A stretch of DNA of 64,000 nt from Bacteroidota bacterium (GCA_018266575.1 JAFEAE010000017.1:372001-436000), one strand, 5' to 3'; positions 48,486 through 58,833 are shown, counted from the first letter of the stretch. Translations and numbers: made by a program. The notes: generated by a model not told the origin, from the sequence alone.

Positions 48486-50879
48486 TTACTCGCTCCTCAA
48501 ACTCTTCACCGGATTAGCCACCGCGGCTTTGATCGCCTGGAAACTTACTGTTGCTAATGAAACAATAATAACCAGCAACGCTGCAAATACAAACAATCCC
48601 CAACCAAGCGTAATCCGATACGGATAGTTTTGCAACCATTTGTCAGAAACCATCCAAGCAATAGGTATAGCAATTACCAAAGCGATCATCACCAGTTTCA
48701 AAAAATCTTTTGATAAAATAGTTACGACATTACCTACAGAAGCACCAAGCACTTTTCGCACGCCAATTTCTTTCACGCGTTTTTCTGCCATCAATACGGA
48801 TAATCCAAACAAGCCAATGCAGGAAATAAAAATAGTAAGTACTGCGCCTAATGATAAAATCTGTTGCCATTGCATTTCTGTTTCATAGTTCCGTGCATTT
48901 TCTTTATCCTTAAAACTGTACGCATACGCATCAAGCGGAAATATTTCTTTAAAAGATTTTTCAATAGTTTGCAAACTCGATGCTTCACTTCCCGGTTTTA
49001 TTTTTATATAAGCAGTTCCATAATTATTTCGCGGGTCCATAGTAAACAATTGCGGTTCTATTTTTGAAGTCATCGCACGGAAATGATAATCGTGTACAAC
49101 ACCAACAACGGTGCGCTTTTCATTCGGTTCATAAAAAGCCACCTGTTGCCCGATGGGGTTCTTCCATCCGGCCTGCCTTACAAATTCTTCATTCACCAAA
49201 ACAGAATTGAGCGAGTCTGCAGGAAAATCCGGAGAGAAATTTCTTCCCTGCACAACAGGGATTTTTAATACAGAAAGAAATGAAGGATCCACTGTTTCAA
49301 GAATTGTATTCTGCGGTTGTTCTCCATTTACTTTTACAGTATTTCCTGCGAAGCCGTTATTTTTCGGGGCAACATCAATAATATCAGGATCCTTCAATAA
49401 TAGTTGTTTGAACAACGCAACCTGGCCGCGTGTCATATTATATTTGTCAACAGTAATAAGGTTGGAATCATCATATCCCAATTTCTGCGTTGTCAAAAAA
49501 TTCAGTTGCGAATAAATGGTAAGCGTTGCTATGATCAGGAAAGATGCCAGCGTAAACTGAAAAACCACCAATGATTTCTGTAAATAATTTTTCCCTGCAA
49601 GGTTGAACCTGTTATATAAAGTTTCCACAGGATTATAGCCCGACAATACAAAAGCCGGGTACAATCCCGCAAGCAAACCGGTCAATAAAAATAAAATAAC
49701 ATAACCGCCGATCAATTTTGCATCCATCAAATACGAAAGCGAAAGCATTTTATTTGATAGCTGATTGAAAAGCGGCAACATCATTTGCACAAATATGATC
49801 GCTGTTACAAATGCAATCAGGCATAACACAAATGATTCACCAAGAAATTGCAACATCAATTGACTCCTGTCTCCACCGATTACTTTACGTATACCAATTT
49901 CTTTTCCGCGTTTTACAGAACGAGCCACCGTAAGGTTAATAAAATTGATACACGCTATCGCCAATATAAAAATGGCAATGGCTGAAAGAATGTATGAGAA
50001 AACCGGATCGCTTGCGCCATATAGCGGAGTTTGTGCTGGTGCATCTTTGCTTAAATGAATATCAGGAACAGGTTGCAGGTAAAACGAAAGCCCCGGGTCT
50101 TTCACGTTGTATTTTTCTTTGATCATCTTTATCGCTTCATCGGCCTCTGTCAGGTATACTTTTTGCATTTTGCTGTCAACCGTTTTCACATTCGCATGCG
50201 GATTGATTACTACAAACGTGTTCAAAAAAGAATTGAACCAGTTGTCAACTTTGCCCATATCTTCTTTTGAAGCAATAAGCGGCATCAATACATCAAATTG
50301 CAGGGAAGAATTTTCAGGACAATTTTTTGCAACTGCAGTAATCTTGTACGGAGAAAATTTATCCCCATCTCTCAATAATATTGTTTTTCCGATTGCATCT
50401 GTTGTACCGAATTGCTTTTTTGCTATTTCCTCTGTGAGCACTACCGAATAAGGTTCACGCAATGCTGTTTTTGCATTACCACTTATCAATGGAAAATTAA
50501 ATACAGAGAAAAAATTTGTATCAGCAAGAAATATTTGTTGCGAATAAATATTTGATCCATCTTTCACATCTCTTGCAATTTGCTGGTAACGCACAAAAGT
50601 TTCTATCTCCGGGATATTCGCTGCAAATCGCGGCCCTTGTAAATAACCGGTATAGCCGCTGTAATCCTTATTGCCATTATCACGTGTCAGTTGCCGGTTC
50701 ACGCGATACAATTGTTTTACGTTTTTGTGAAACCTGTCGTAGCTCACTTCATCTTTTACGTACAACATAATCAACATGGCACAAGCAAGCCCAAGGCTCA
50801 AACCCGCGACATTAATAAACGAATACACTTTGCTTCTGCTAAGATTTCGAAAAGCGGTTTTTAAATAATTCCTAAACAT
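48486..50879 (-). CDS. FtsX/MacB-type ABC permease
   Basis: 797 residues from ATG 50879 (MFRNYLKTAFRNLSRSK). Third member of the 1935/56319 group: LACAMLIMLYVKDEVSYDRFHKN, LQGPRF, NLTVARSVKRGKEIG with GIRK at 329-332, AGKNYLQKSLVVFQF at TM5. It lacks the first cysteine of that group (KTALREPYS) and keeps only NCPENSS (C187), so the proposed disulfide is not common to all three. GVRK at 706-709. Its upstream gap is a 343-bp mosaic. Confidence 0.96.
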   Translation of the reverse strand: MFRNYLKTAFRNLSRSKVYSFINVAGLSLGLACAMLIMLYVKDEVSYDRFHKNVKQLYRVNRQLTRDNGNKDYSGYTGYLQGPRFAANIPEIETFVRYQQIARDVKDGSNIYSQQIFLADTNFFSVFNFPLISGNAKTALREPYSVVLTEEIAKKQFGTTDAIGKTILLRDGDKFSPYKITAVAKNCPENSSLQFDVLMPLIASKEDMGKVDNWFNSFLNTFVVINPHANVKTVDSKMQKVYLTEADEAIKMIKEKYNVKDPGLSFYLQPVPDIHLSKDAPAQTPLYGASDPVFSYILSAIAIFILAIACINFINLTVARSVKRGKEIGIRKVIGGDRSQLMLQFLGESFVLCLIAFVTAIIFVQMMLPLFNQLSNKMLSLSYLMDAKLIGGYVILFLLTGLLAGLYPAFVLSGYNPVETLYNRFNLAGKNYLQKSLVVFQFTLASFLIIATLTIYSQLNFLTTQKLGYDDSNLITVDKYNMTRGQVALFKQLLLKDPDIIDVAPKNNGFAGNTVKVNGEQPQNTILETVDPSFLSVLKIPVVQGRNFSPDFPADSLNSVLVNEEFVRQAGWKNPIGQQVAFYEPNEKRTVVGVVHDYHFRAMTSKIEPQLFTMDPRNNYGTAYIKIKPGSEASSLQTIEKSFKEIFPLDAYAYSFKDKENARNYETEMQWQQILSLGAVLTIFISCIGLFGLSVLMAEKRVKEIGVRKVLGASVGNVVTILSKDFLKLVMIALVIAIPIAWMVSDKWLQNYPYRITLGWGLFVFAALLVIIVSLATVSFQAIKAAVANPVKSLRSE

Positions 50880-51222
50880 ATTATCAAATGATTTACGAGT
50901 TACGATTTCGGGTTTACGATTTCTGCAAGATAGTTTTCAGTCGTCAGTCCACAGTTTTCAGTTCTTCAATTCTAAATTCCCTTTTTAGTTTTTAATTTTT
51001 CTCTCTTTTAGTTTTTTATTTTATTAATCAGCATTTGTTCTCTCTTCAGCATTCTTGCCTTCGATTCTTCCAGTGGAAGAATCGCACTCTTCAACGTTAA
51101 CAATTCTATTGAGCAACTATCTGAACCACGATTTGTGTGATTTAACCGATTCACCTGATTCTCATTGTCAATTATCCATTAGCAATTATCAATTCATCAC
51201 ATTCCACATTTTCAAATTGGCT
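50880..51222. other. 343-bp intergenic mosaic
   Basis: L1-like TTACGATTTCGG words (50886-50930), R6 (50937-50964), T-rich low complexity, R1 with hairpin (51025-51115), an R3 half (ATCTGAACCACGATTTG, 51119-51150) and AATTATC/TTCAAATTGG low complexity up to the next stop codon. No gene seen. Confidence 0.7.
51025..51115 (+). repeat. R1 repeat copy with the GATTCTTCC hairpin
   Basis: Hairpin 51062-51084, same 10-bp arms as at 43145. Followed at once by an R3 half, as in the copies at 19895 and 43125. Confidence 0.75.
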
Positions 51223-53616
51223 TCATTCGCTCCTCAAACTCTTCACCGGATTTGTCAGGGCAGCTTTTATCGCCTGGAAACTGATCGTTATGAATGCGAT
51301 AAATGTTGCAGCAACACCAGCTAATACGAATACCCACCAGTTTATGTTCGTACGATATGCAAAATCCATCAGCCATTTGTGCATGCCAAACCATGCAACC
51401 GGAACGGCAATTAAAAATGCAACCACCACGAGTTTTATAAATTCAAGCGACAATAAATTCACGATGTTTGAAACACTTGCACCGAGCACTTTTCGTACAC
51501 CAATTTCTTTGGTACGCTGGATGGTGCTATAAGAAGCAAGGCCTAATAACCCCAGGCAGGAAATAAAAATCGCAAGGACAGCAAAATTGAAAAACAAATT
51601 GCCGAATCGGTCTTCCGCTCGGTATTGCTGATCGAATGATTCATCCAGAAAACTATAATCAAATGGACGATGCGGAATAGCCTGCTCCCATTTTTTTCCG
51701 ATCTCTTTGATTGTTGAGGAAAGATTTGTTGTAGATAATTTTATTGACAGCATTCCGAAACCCGTTGGTTCAATGCGCATCGTTAATGGTTTAATTTCTT
51801 CCTGCAGTGATTTGTAGTGAAAGTTTTTTACCACACCAATGATCTCGCCTTTTCTTCCCCATTGTTCAAATTTTTTTCCGATAGCTTGTTCAGGTGAACT
51901 GTATCCAAGCAATCGCACTACACTTTCGTTAACTACCATTTTATTTGCAGTATCAGTAGCAAATTCCCGCGAGAAAGATCTTCCCGCTACAATATGCATC
52001 CCGTATTGTTTGATGAAATCAAAATCTACAAAGTACACATCAATATTAGCGACCTGCATTTGTCCTGCCTTATTTTCAATTTGCGAATGTGCTACAGGAA
52101 TATTAGTACCAGGAACGGCGGATGAATATGCACTCGATAGCACTCCCGCAATCGCAGACAATGACTGTTTGAATGCATCCTTATTCTTATCATAATTTGT
52201 GTTCACCACCATTGTTTGTTCTTTGCTGAATCCTAAATCCTGGTTGCGCATAAAACCCAATTGCGTGTACACAACAATAGTTCCGATTATCAACATAATT
52301 GAAATGGCAAATTGAAAAACCACAAGCCCTTTACGAAGCAACAATCCCTGCGTACCGGAGGAAAAACGCCCTTTCAGTACGTTCACCGGTTTAAATGAAG
52401 ACAACACTAATGATGGATAAATCCCGGCAACAACACCAATGGCAACTGCAAGAATAAACAAGCTTATAATATTCACCGGTTTGCTAAAAATATCTGCACT
52501 GATGGTTTTACCTGCAAGCTGGTTGAACAATGGCATCAGCAAGGCACATAGTAAAACTGCAAGCACAAATGCAAACAACGAAATGATAATTGACTCGCCG
52601 ATAAATTGTGTAGTGAGTTGCATGCGTTCTGCACCGATCACTTTTCGCACGCCAACTTCTTTTGCACGTTCTGCACTGCGTGCTGTGGTAAGGTTAATGA
52701 AATTGATGCAAGCGATCAGCAAAATAAAAACTGCAACCACTGAGAATATATTTACATTGCTCACATTGCCTGCTTCAATACCACCCCAATGCCTGTACGA
52801 AGAATGCAAATAAATACCCCGCAATGGTTCCAGGTGTAAAATAAGTTTTGACTGGTCCCTCTTCTGTTGCGACCCCAAATGCAGTTCAACAAACGATGCA
52901 AGCTTCGATTCTAATGCATGATAATCTGCATTCGGCTTCAGCAAAATATAGGTATATGTATTATTTACATTCCAGTTGCTATCTGGGTTTATATATTGAT
53001 AGATCGGTTGGTATGATGTCATCGATACAAACATATCTGCTTTCAGATGCGAATTCTCCGGGATATCTTTCATCACACCTGTAACTCTTGCGTTGATGCC
53101 TGCACCTGTCAACAATACTTGTTGCCCGACAGGATTAGTATCTCCAAAATATTTTTTCGCGGCAGTTTGCGACAACACAATGCTCATCGGTTCTTTCAGC
53201 GCTGTTTTTTTATCGCCATATATCAACGGAAAATCAAACACGCTGAATACTGTTGAATCTGCAAGCATGGACTCTTTTTCCTGGTATTTGAAATTTCCTT
53301 TGCGCACCAGGTACCCATCCGTATTAAAACGCACAAACGATTCCACTTCGGGAAAATCATTTTTAAGATTAAACGCAACAGCCGGAGTGGTTACTGCCAC
53401 ATGAACTTCATCAGACGGCGTTTTGAATTCAGTTACCACACGAAAAATACGGTCTGCTTTTGTATTAAAACTGTCGTAGCTTTTTTCAAAGCTAACGTAC
53501 ATGTATATCAGAAAACAAGCCGTCATGCCAACAGCCAATCCCAGGATATTAATTAACGAAAACGCCCGGTGCCGCCACAAGCTTCTGAACGCGATCTTAA
53601 AATAATTTTTGATCAT
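51223..53616 (-). CDS. FtsX/MacB-type ABC permease
   Basis: 797 residues from ATG 53616 (MIKNYFKIAFRSLWRHR). GVRK at 322-325 after NLTTARSAERAKEV, GVRK at 706-709. TM1 carries TACFLIYMYV. The segment before TM2 is YRHWGGIEAGNVSNVNIF, not shared with another copy here. The second periplasmic domain (FSKEQTMVVNTNYDKNKDAF, VRLLGYSSPEQAIGKKFEQWG) again lacks a near sister. The second coupling segment uses LSLEF in place of LSKDF. The start codon abuts an R3 end (GGTTCAGGCA then ATG; one base different from other L2 leaders). Confidence 0.95.
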   Translation of the reverse strand: MIKNYFKIAFRSLWRHRAFSLINILGLAVGMTACFLIYMYVSFEKSYDSFNTKADRIFRVVTEFKTPSDEVHVAVTTPAVAFNLKNDFPEVESFVRFNTDGYLVRKGNFKYQEKESMLADSTVFSVFDFPLIYGDKKTALKEPMSIVLSQTAAKKYFGDTNPVGQQVLLTGAGINARVTGVMKDIPENSHLKADMFVSMTSYQPIYQYINPDSNWNVNNTYTYILLKPNADYHALESKLASFVELHLGSQQKRDQSKLILHLEPLRGIYLHSSYRHWGGIEAGNVSNVNIFSVVAVFILLIACINFINLTTARSAERAKEVGVRKVIGAERMQLTTQFIGESIIISLFAFVLAVLLCALLMPLFNQLAGKTISADIFSKPVNIISLFILAVAIGVVAGIYPSLVLSSFKPVNVLKGRFSSGTQGLLLRKGLVVFQFAISIMLIIGTIVVYTQLGFMRNQDLGFSKEQTMVVNTNYDKNKDAFKQSLSAIAGVLSSAYSSAVPGTNIPVAHSQIENKAGQMQVANIDVYFVDFDFIKQYGMHIVAGRSFSREFATDTANKMVVNESVVRLLGYSSPEQAIGKKFEQWGRKGEIIGVVKNFHYKSLQEEIKPLTMRIEPTGFGMLSIKLSTTNLSSTIKEIGKKWEQAIPHRPFDYSFLDESFDQQYRAEDRFGNLFFNFAVLAIFISCLGLLGLASYSTIQRTKEIGVRKVLGASVSNIVNLLSLEFIKLVVVAFLIAVPVAWFGMHKWLMDFAYRTNINWWVFVLAGVAATFIAFITISFQAIKAALTNPVKSLRSE

Positions 53617-53810
53617 TGCCTGAACCTGGATTTATATGATTAAAATGATTATTCTGATTTTGAAAAATAGCTATCCGCTTTGAGCATGTGCAACTTTCAA
53701 TTCAATTTTTCTTTTTTATTTATTGTTTTTTATTTCTTTTCTCCGTCATGAATGCCGGAGCCACTCAAAATTTTACAATTGTCAATTATCCATTATCAAT
53801 TGTCAGCTCA

Positions 53811-56192
53811 CTATTCGCTTCGCAAACTTTTCACCGGGTTCGCCATCGCAGCTTTAATCGCCTGGAAACTCACCGTAACAATAGTTATTACCAATGCCCC
53901 AATACATGCAGCGCCAAAAATCCACCATGAGAGCGATGCCCTGTATTCATACTTCTGTAGCCATCCGCTTAAAAAATAATATGCAACAGGAATAGCCACT
54001 GCACAGGAAAGCAACACAAGCATCACAAATTCTTTTGACAACAATTGCCATAAAGTGAACACCGATGCACCGAGCACTTTGCGCACCCCAATTTCTTTGG
54101 TGCGTTGTTCTGCTACAAACGAAGCCATTCCAAATAATCCCAGGCAACTGATGAAAATTGCAAGCACTGCAAAAAAACCGGCAAGTTTTCCGACGCGTTG
54201 CTCCATTCCGAATTTCTTTGCGTACTCTTCATCAACAAATTGGTAATCGAATGGCTGGGCAGGATTATATTTTTTGAAAACAGTTTCAATTTTTTTTAAT
54301 GAACTGCTGGCACTCAATGATGGGTTCAATCTTGCGATCATTACATTGCCCGGGTATTGCGATAAATGATACAGCATCGGACGTGCCGGGCTATACGGAG
54401 ATTCCACTACCATATCTTTCACAACCCCGATAACAGTAAATGGCACTCCATCCCATCGTACAATTTCACCAACAGGGTTTTTTAATCCCATAAATTTTAC
54501 TGCAGTTTCGTTGAGTATAAATGCCAATGTATCACTGCCGTAATCTTTTGCAAAGTCGCGCCCTTCTTTAAATTGCCATCCTACTGTTTTGCCGTAATCA
54601 TACGAAACATCGATGTTTGGAAAATCAACAGCGAGTGTAGGGTCTTTCCCTTTCCAGTCAAAACCCGCATTGGTAGACCATACTCCGGTTGTAGGGCTTC
54701 CGGCTTCTGCAATAGATACTATTGCGCCACTGTTCGTCAATTCATTTTTCACTACGTCAAAATGATTGTGCAGATCGTTCGTGATCATTGGCAACGTAAC
54801 CAACCCATCACGCGAATAACCAACAGGGCGGTTTTTTGCAAATTGAATTTGCCGGAAAACAACAATCGTTCCGATGATGAGGATAACAGATACGGTAAAC
54901 TGAACAGTTACTAAAATTTTTCGCGGCATTGAAGCCAACCGGCCTGCTTTGAAAGTGCCTTTCAAAACTTTCACAGGGTTAAATGATGACAAATACAATG
55001 CGGGATAGCTTCCGGCAACAAATCCGGTTAGTAAACTAAACCCGATGCCTGTCAGCCAAAACAAAGGGTTACTCCATAATATGGTTATCTTTTTTTCCGC
55101 CACCACATTAAAAAATGGCAACGCAATTTGCACAAGTAGTAAGGCTAACGTGAATGCACATACGGAAACTAATATAGATTCGCTGTAAAACTGAAAGATC
55201 AATTGCGAACGCAACGAACCGATAGATTTTCTTATGCCAACTTCCTTTGCACGTTTTTCGCTCCGTGCCGTGCTGAGGTTCATAAAATTGATACATGCAA
55301 GCAATAAAACAAATACGCCGATTATCCCAAACATCCATACATATTGAATAGCGCCACCAACACTGATCCCGTTCTGAAATTCGGAATACAAATGCCAGCG
55401 TTTCATCGGGAATAAAAAAACCTGCGGCTTTTGCTTCAACTCGCTTTTGTCAACATTCGGCAATTTTATATCGCGGATCTTCGCGGAGACCTTTTCCATA
55501 TCTGCATGATCTGCAATTTGCGCATATGAAAAAAAACAATTGCATCTCCACGGGTCTTTCGCCTGCAACCATCCTTCACTTACAAGCATTAATTGCCATG
55601 GCGAAATAAAATCGGTATGGGCGAATGATGCATTATCCGGCATATCTTCATACACTCCGGTAACTTTTACATCGATCCTGTTATCGATCTTCATCAATTT
55701 GCCAACAGGGTCTGCATCGCCGAAATACGCCCTGGATGCGGTTTCCGACAACATGATCGAAGAAGGGTCATCTAATCCTTTCGATGTTCCCTTCAACATT
55801 TTCACAGTAAACATTTCCAACGCCTGTGGTTCTAAATAGGTGCCATTCTTCATCAACACTTTTTCACCATAAGAAAGAATATGGCTGTTATTATAACTCA
55901 TCATCGTTACGGATTTAAAATCGCTGCCGAATTTTTTCCGTAGCTCATCTCCAAGAGGATAAGGCACAGTGTTCCCCGCACCAATTTGTCCGTTGATATC
56001 AAATCGTTGGTATACCTGCGCAATACGGTCGTAATTTTTGAAATTCTTATTGAACGACAATTCATCATAAATCCATAGACCGATCAATAATGCAACGGCC
56101 ATTCCTACTGATAACCCGGCAATATTTATTATCGAATGCATCTTGTTCTTCACAAGATTCCTCCACGCTGTTTTGAAATAATTTTTTAACAT
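53811..56192 (-). CDS. FtsX/MacB-type ABC permease
   Basis: 793 residues from ATG 56192 (MLKNYFKTAWRNLVKNK). GIRK at 319-322, GVRK at 702-705. Group of 11055, 14794 and 32964 (YDRIAQVYQ, MKRWHLYSEFQNGISVGG). Special feature: WRCNCFFSY puts two cysteines in a CxC pair at 217 and 219 of the first periplasmic domain, absent from its relatives; possible metal or redox site, or chance. The 5' end together with its L3 leader is repeated almost exactly at the start of 56319-58718. Confidence 0.96.
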   Translation of the reverse strand: MLKNYFKTAWRNLVKNKMHSIINIAGLSVGMAVALLIGLWIYDELSFNKNFKNYDRIAQVYQRFDINGQIGAGNTVPYPLGDELRKKFGSDFKSVTMMSYNNSHILSYGEKVLMKNGTYLEPQALEMFTVKMLKGTSKGLDDPSSIMLSETASRAYFGDADPVGKLMKIDNRIDVKVTGVYEDMPDNASFAHTDFISPWQLMLVSEGWLQAKDPWRCNCFFSYAQIADHADMEKVSAKIRDIKLPNVDKSELKQKPQVFLFPMKRWHLYSEFQNGISVGGAIQYVWMFGIIGVFVLLLACINFMNLSTARSEKRAKEVGIRKSIGSLRSQLIFQFYSESILVSVCAFTLALLLVQIALPFFNVVAEKKITILWSNPLFWLTGIGFSLLTGFVAGSYPALYLSSFNPVKVLKGTFKAGRLASMPRKILVTVQFTVSVILIIGTIVVFRQIQFAKNRPVGYSRDGLVTLPMITNDLHNHFDVVKNELTNSGAIVSIAEAGSPTTGVWSTNAGFDWKGKDPTLAVDFPNIDVSYDYGKTVGWQFKEGRDFAKDYGSDTLAFILNETAVKFMGLKNPVGEIVRWDGVPFTVIGVVKDMVVESPYSPARPMLYHLSQYPGNVMIARLNPSLSASSSLKKIETVFKKYNPAQPFDYQFVDEEYAKKFGMEQRVGKLAGFFAVLAIFISCLGLFGMASFVAEQRTKEIGVRKVLGASVFTLWQLLSKEFVMLVLLSCAVAIPVAYYFLSGWLQKYEYRASLSWWIFGAACIGALVITIVTVSFQAIKAAMANPVKSLRSE

Positions 56193-56318
56193 ACAAAGAA
56201 TTTACCCCCGTTCCCTAAAGGGGAGCCCGAAGGCGGGTTTATAATAGTTTTAAGAACATCAGGCTTTGAATCATAATAATGCAATTTTGAAATGAGTTCC
56301 CCACAGAGGCCAGGGATT
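56193..56318. repeat. L3 intergenic block, near-identical to 58719-58833
   Basis: TTTACCCCCGTTCCCTAAAG, an extra AGCCCGAAGGCGGG, then AACATCAGGCTTTGAATC and AATGCAATTTTGAAATGAG up to the stop codon. The likeness to 58719-58833 continues into both flanking genes. Confidence 0.78.
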
Positions 56319-58718
56319 TCATTCACTCCTAAGGCTCTTCACCGGGTTTGCCATTGCTGTTTTGATTGCCTGGAAACTCACAGTGAACAATGCAATAAAC
56401 ACGACGAGCAACGCTGCAATGCCAAACAACCACCAGCCCATTGTAATGCGGTACGGGAAATTTTGAAGCCATTTGTTTGCTCCGATATATGCCAGTGGCG
56501 ATGCAATTACTAAGGCAATTGCTACCAGTAATATAAAATCGGTGGAAAGCAATAAAACAATATTTTTCACAGAAGCACCAAGCACTTTGCGGATGCCGAT
56601 CTCTTTAGTTCTTTTTTCTGCAGATAAAACAGATAGGCCAAATAAACCAATGCATGAAATAAATATGGTCAATGCAGCGCCGAATAAAAGTATCTGTTTC
56701 CATTTTGCTACAGATTCATAGTCTTTCAGATTTTCATCATTCTTGAATTCGTAGGAATACGGGCTCATCGGGTAAAATCGTTTAAAAATTTTTTTTATCC
56801 ATTTCAAACTTTCAGTAGCCGATCCCGGCTTTATTTTGATGTAGTAAGTTCCATAGAGGTTACTATTCTTCATAGTAAACAATTGCGGAATTATTTTTTG
56901 TGTCAGTGACGCAAAATGATAATCCTTCACTACACCAATCACACGATACCTTTCATTATTCCAAAACCAGAAATTTACCGTCTCGCCGATAGGATTTTTC
57001 CAATGTGCCGCTTTTACGAAACTTTCATTTACAATTACTGATTGAGTGGGATCTGATGGGTAAGCAACCGAAAAATTTCTTCCTGCTGCAAGAGGGATTT
57101 TTAACATGGGCAAATAATTCTCATCAACAGTTTCGTATTTAAAATTTATAACAGAATCAATAGCATTTCTTGCCGAGGTTTGTTGCCATCCCAATGTCCT
57201 CACGCTCACATCAACAATATTTGCATTCTTCCTTAATTCGTTTTTAAAAATAGCAGCATCTGCATGTGTTAAATTTTCTTTATTGACAACAACAATATTA
57301 TTGTCGTCGTAACCCAAATCTGTTTTAACAAGAAAATTAAACTGCTTATAAATAGTGAAAGTGGCAATGATCAGGAATGAAGCAAGTGTGAACTGCAAAA
57401 CAACCAGCGATTTTTGCAGATAATTTTTTCCTGCTATTTGAAAGCGGCTATATAAAGTCTTTACAGGGTTATATCCGGATAAAACCAACGCAGGATAAAA
57501 ACCGGCAAGCAGCCCTGTAATAAAAAACAAGATGATATATGCCGATACTAAGTCCGTATCCAGCAAATAGGAAATTGAAAGTGCTTTGTTCGCAAGATCA
57601 TTAAACAAAGGCAGCATCAGTTGCACGAGCACTACAGCTAATACAAAAGCGATTGTGCATAGGAAAAACGATTCACCGAGAAACTGTGCAATCAATTGTT
57701 TCCTGCCCCCTCCGATCACTTTGCGTATGCCGATCTCCTTGGCACGTTTTACTGAACGTGCAACAGTAAGGTTCACAAAATTGATACACGCAATCAGCAA
57801 TACAAAAATGGCAATACCTGAAAGAATATATGAATACATCGGATTGCTTGCATTAGTCAACCCGTTACTGGCAGTCAACTCAGTGCTCATGTGCATATCA
57901 AGATATGGTTGCAAAAAATAAGTACCCATCGTAGCATCTGCACCACTGCCGTATCTTTTTATCATTTCGTCAAAAGCCTGTTTAGCATCTTTTATGTAAA
58001 AACGTTGCATTTGTTTTTGTACCGTCTGCAGGTTTGCTTTTTCTTCAAGCACAACGAATGTGTTGATAAATGACATGAACCACAATTCACTGTTTTTTGT
58101 ATCAGCTTCAGACTCCTTAAAAGGAAGCAACACATTAAACTGAATTGAAGAATTTTGCGGACAGCGTTTGGTCACCGCTGTAACCTTGTACGGAACAAAA
58201 ACGCTATCTTCTTTTAACATTACTATTTTACCCAATGCATCTGTTGTTCCGAATTGTTTTTTCGCAACATCTTCACTCAATACAATCGAATGTGGGTCTA
58301 TTAAACAAGTCTGAGGGTTGCCCTGCAGTAATGAAAAAGTGAACACAGAAAAAAAGTTTGAATCCACATTCAACAAATCTTGCGATTGTACATCCGTACC
58401 AATTTGTATATCTGCATTATTACCTTCAATACGCACAAAAGATTTTATACCGGGAACATTTTGAGTAAACCTCGGCCCCTGCAAAAAACCAGTAAACGGA
58501 TTTTTATATTCCTGCCCGTTGAATTTTGATTTGGAAACAATGCGATAAATATTATTTACCTTTTTATGAAACCTGTCAAAACTGACTTCATCTTTCACGT
58601 ACAACATAATCAGCATGGCACAGGCAAGCCCTATGCTTAACCCTGCAATGTTGATAAAAGAATAAACCTTATTCCGGGTAAGATTCCTCCACGCTGTTTT
58701 GAAATAATTTTTTAACAT
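56319..58718 (-). CDS. FtsX/MacB-type ABC permease
   Basis: 799 residues from ATG 58718 (MLKNYFKTAWRNLTRNK). Closest copy of 1935-4367 even in the first periplasmic domain (LQGPRFTQNVPGIKSFVRI, cysteines C138 in QTCL and C186 in RCPQNSS). GIRK at 330-333 and 708-711. Its last codons (ACTCCTAAGGCTCTTCACC on the plus strand) and leader are the same as those of the gene on its right, so the whole gene is bracketed by direct repeats about 170-185 bp long. It could be lost or amplified as one unit by recombination. Confidence 0.96.
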   Translation of the reverse strand: MLKNYFKTAWRNLTRNKVYSFINIAGLSIGLACAMLIMLYVKDEVSFDRFHKKVNNIYRIVSKSKFNGQEYKNPFTGFLQGPRFTQNVPGIKSFVRIEGNNADIQIGTDVQSQDLLNVDSNFFSVFTFSLLQGNPQTCLIDPHSIVLSEDVAKKQFGTTDALGKIVMLKEDSVFVPYKVTAVTKRCPQNSSIQFNVLLPFKESEADTKNSELWFMSFINTFVVLEEKANLQTVQKQMQRFYIKDAKQAFDEMIKRYGSGADATMGTYFLQPYLDMHMSTELTASNGLTNASNPMYSYILSGIAIFVLLIACINFVNLTVARSVKRAKEIGIRKVIGGGRKQLIAQFLGESFFLCTIAFVLAVVLVQLMLPLFNDLANKALSISYLLDTDLVSAYIILFFITGLLAGFYPALVLSGYNPVKTLYSRFQIAGKNYLQKSLVVLQFTLASFLIIATFTIYKQFNFLVKTDLGYDDNNIVVVNKENLTHADAAIFKNELRKNANIVDVSVRTLGWQQTSARNAIDSVINFKYETVDENYLPMLKIPLAAGRNFSVAYPSDPTQSVIVNESFVKAAHWKNPIGETVNFWFWNNERYRVIGVVKDYHFASLTQKIIPQLFTMKNSNLYGTYYIKIKPGSATESLKWIKKIFKRFYPMSPYSYEFKNDENLKDYESVAKWKQILLFGAALTIFISCIGLFGLSVLSAEKRTKEIGIRKVLGASVKNIVLLLSTDFILLVAIALVIASPLAYIGANKWLQNFPYRITMGWWLFGIAALLVVFIALFTVSFQAIKTAMANPVKSLRSE

Positions 58719-58833
58719 ACAAAGAATTTACCCCCGTCCCCTGAAGGGGAGTTTATAATAGTATTTAAAAACATCAGGCTTTGAATCATAATAATGCAAT
58801 TTTGAAATGAGTTCCCCTCAGAGGCCAGGGATT
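58719..58833. repeat. L3 intergenic block, near-identical to 56193-56318
   Basis: TTTACCCCCGTCCCCTGAAG followed by AACATCAGGCTTTGAATC and GAGTTCCCCTCAGAGG. It lacks the AGCCCGAAGGCGGG segment of the other copy. Confidence 0.78.
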
